From Erythrobacter sanguineus (GTDB taxonomy: Bacteria; Pseudomonadota; Alphaproteobacteria; Sphingomonadales; Sphingomonadaceae), in contig NZ_FRDF01000011.1 of NCBI RefSeq assembly GCF_900143235.1, positions 1 through 64,000 on the forward strand: 64,000 nucleotides of DNA, given 5' to 3'. This document shows positions 63,829-64,000 of the stretch, one piece after another (positions within the stretch are counted from its first letter, which is position 1; each line of letters opens with the position of its first letter). The notes below the pieces were generated by a model. The model was given only the letters and a program-made list of their open reading frames with translations. It had not been told where the DNA came from and did no database searches. The translations under genes were made by a program, and so were the position numbers.

Positions 63829-64000
63829 GGCCGGGCGATCCTGGCCATGTCTGCTTTATCGGCGCAGGCACAATGGGCTGCTATAACGCTCTGCTCGCCT
63901 CGTTGGCGGGCTATGATGCAGTCATCTACGATATCTCGCGAGAGACGCTGTTTGGCGTGCCGCAAACTATATCTGCGATGGGTGCACAAATGGTCGCGGC
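63825..64000 (+). CDS. 3-hydroxyacyl-CoA dehydrogenase NAD-binding protein (partial, runs off window)
   Basis: ATG 63825 opens a frame that continues to the right edge. The visible 58 residues contain the NAD motif VCFIGAGTMGCYNALLAS and then AVIYDISRETLFGVPQTI. This is the N-terminal Rossmann domain of 3-hydroxyacyl-CoA dehydrogenases or imine/6-phosphogluconate-type dehydrogenases. It is translationally coupled to the ADC-like gene. Full identity needs the sequence beyond 64000. Confidence 0.75.
   Translation, partial: MRPGDPGHVCFIGAGTMGCYNALLASLAGYDAVIYDISRETLFGVPQTISAMGAQMVA

Overview
The window looks like chromosomal DNA of a yellow/orange-pigmented alphaproteobacterium of the Sphingomonadales, most likely Erythrobacteraceae (Erythrobacter/Porphyrobacter type). 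The grounds are high GC with strongly GC-ending codons, a crtY-crtI-crtB carotenoid cluster, many TonB/outer-membrane and acyl-CoA catabolic genes, GC-rich palindromic intergenic repeats, and family matches by inspection. This is inference from protein character; no rRNA, tRNA or CRISPR array was seen.

Left part (1-15 kb): a FecR-domain protein with a Gly/Asn tail runs off the left edge, divergent from a two-partner-secretion outer-membrane transporter. Next comes a lipid-catabolic block: an SDR and two acyl-CoA dehydrogenases on the minus strand, then a GPH-type transporter, a third acyl-CoA dehydrogenase, a zinc alcohol dehydrogenase and an APH-like kinase on the plus strand. The kinase plus dehydrogenase resemble the two halves of ACAD10/11 and the LvaA/LvaC pair, which handle 4-hydroxyacyl-CoAs. 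dapD, a small membrane protein, an M19 dipeptidase, a cupin and a DoxX-like protein follow.

Middle (15-31 kb): SWIB, PEBP, an S41 protease, GFA, lipoproteins, fasciclin, a domain-rearranged photolyase/cryptochrome-like flavoprotein, an HPF-like factor, a cold-shock protein and DUF188. A small AT-richer island (about 23.15-24.4 kb) carries two overlapping genes, a DUF5343 protein and a Ymh/TIGR02391 HEPN-like protein, a plausible defence or toxin pair. Then come a heme-binding DUF3365 protein, thiC under a TPP riboswitch, an MBL/amidohydrolase pair and a MipA/OmpV protein.

Carotenoid and carboxylase region (31-44 kb): crtY and crtI overlap; crtB follows after two inserted genes, a DUF559 nuclease bracketed by inverted hairpin repeats and a LOG-family gene. 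Downstream are both subunits of an acyl-CoA carboxylase, a Bcr/CflA efflux pump, dinB, a NUDIX hydrolase, 6-phosphogluconolactonase and dps.

Right part (44-64 kb): a tight four-gene minus-strand operon (TonB receptor, beta-propeller phytase, PhoX-like phosphatase, GDT1-like cation transporter) looks like a phytate/phosphate-ester acquisition unit. Then come an SDR, an ADH and two outer-membrane proteins with different barrels but the same 8-bp-phased upstream repeats, the same ribosome-site hairpin and near-identical signal peptides. An Ntn-hydrolase acylase, a RamB/ScfR-type regulator with a triple TTTGCAAA site, a LuxR-type regulator, a gene-poor stretch, and a transporter/acetoacetate-decarboxylase-like/hydroxyacyl-CoA dehydrogenase operon finish the window.
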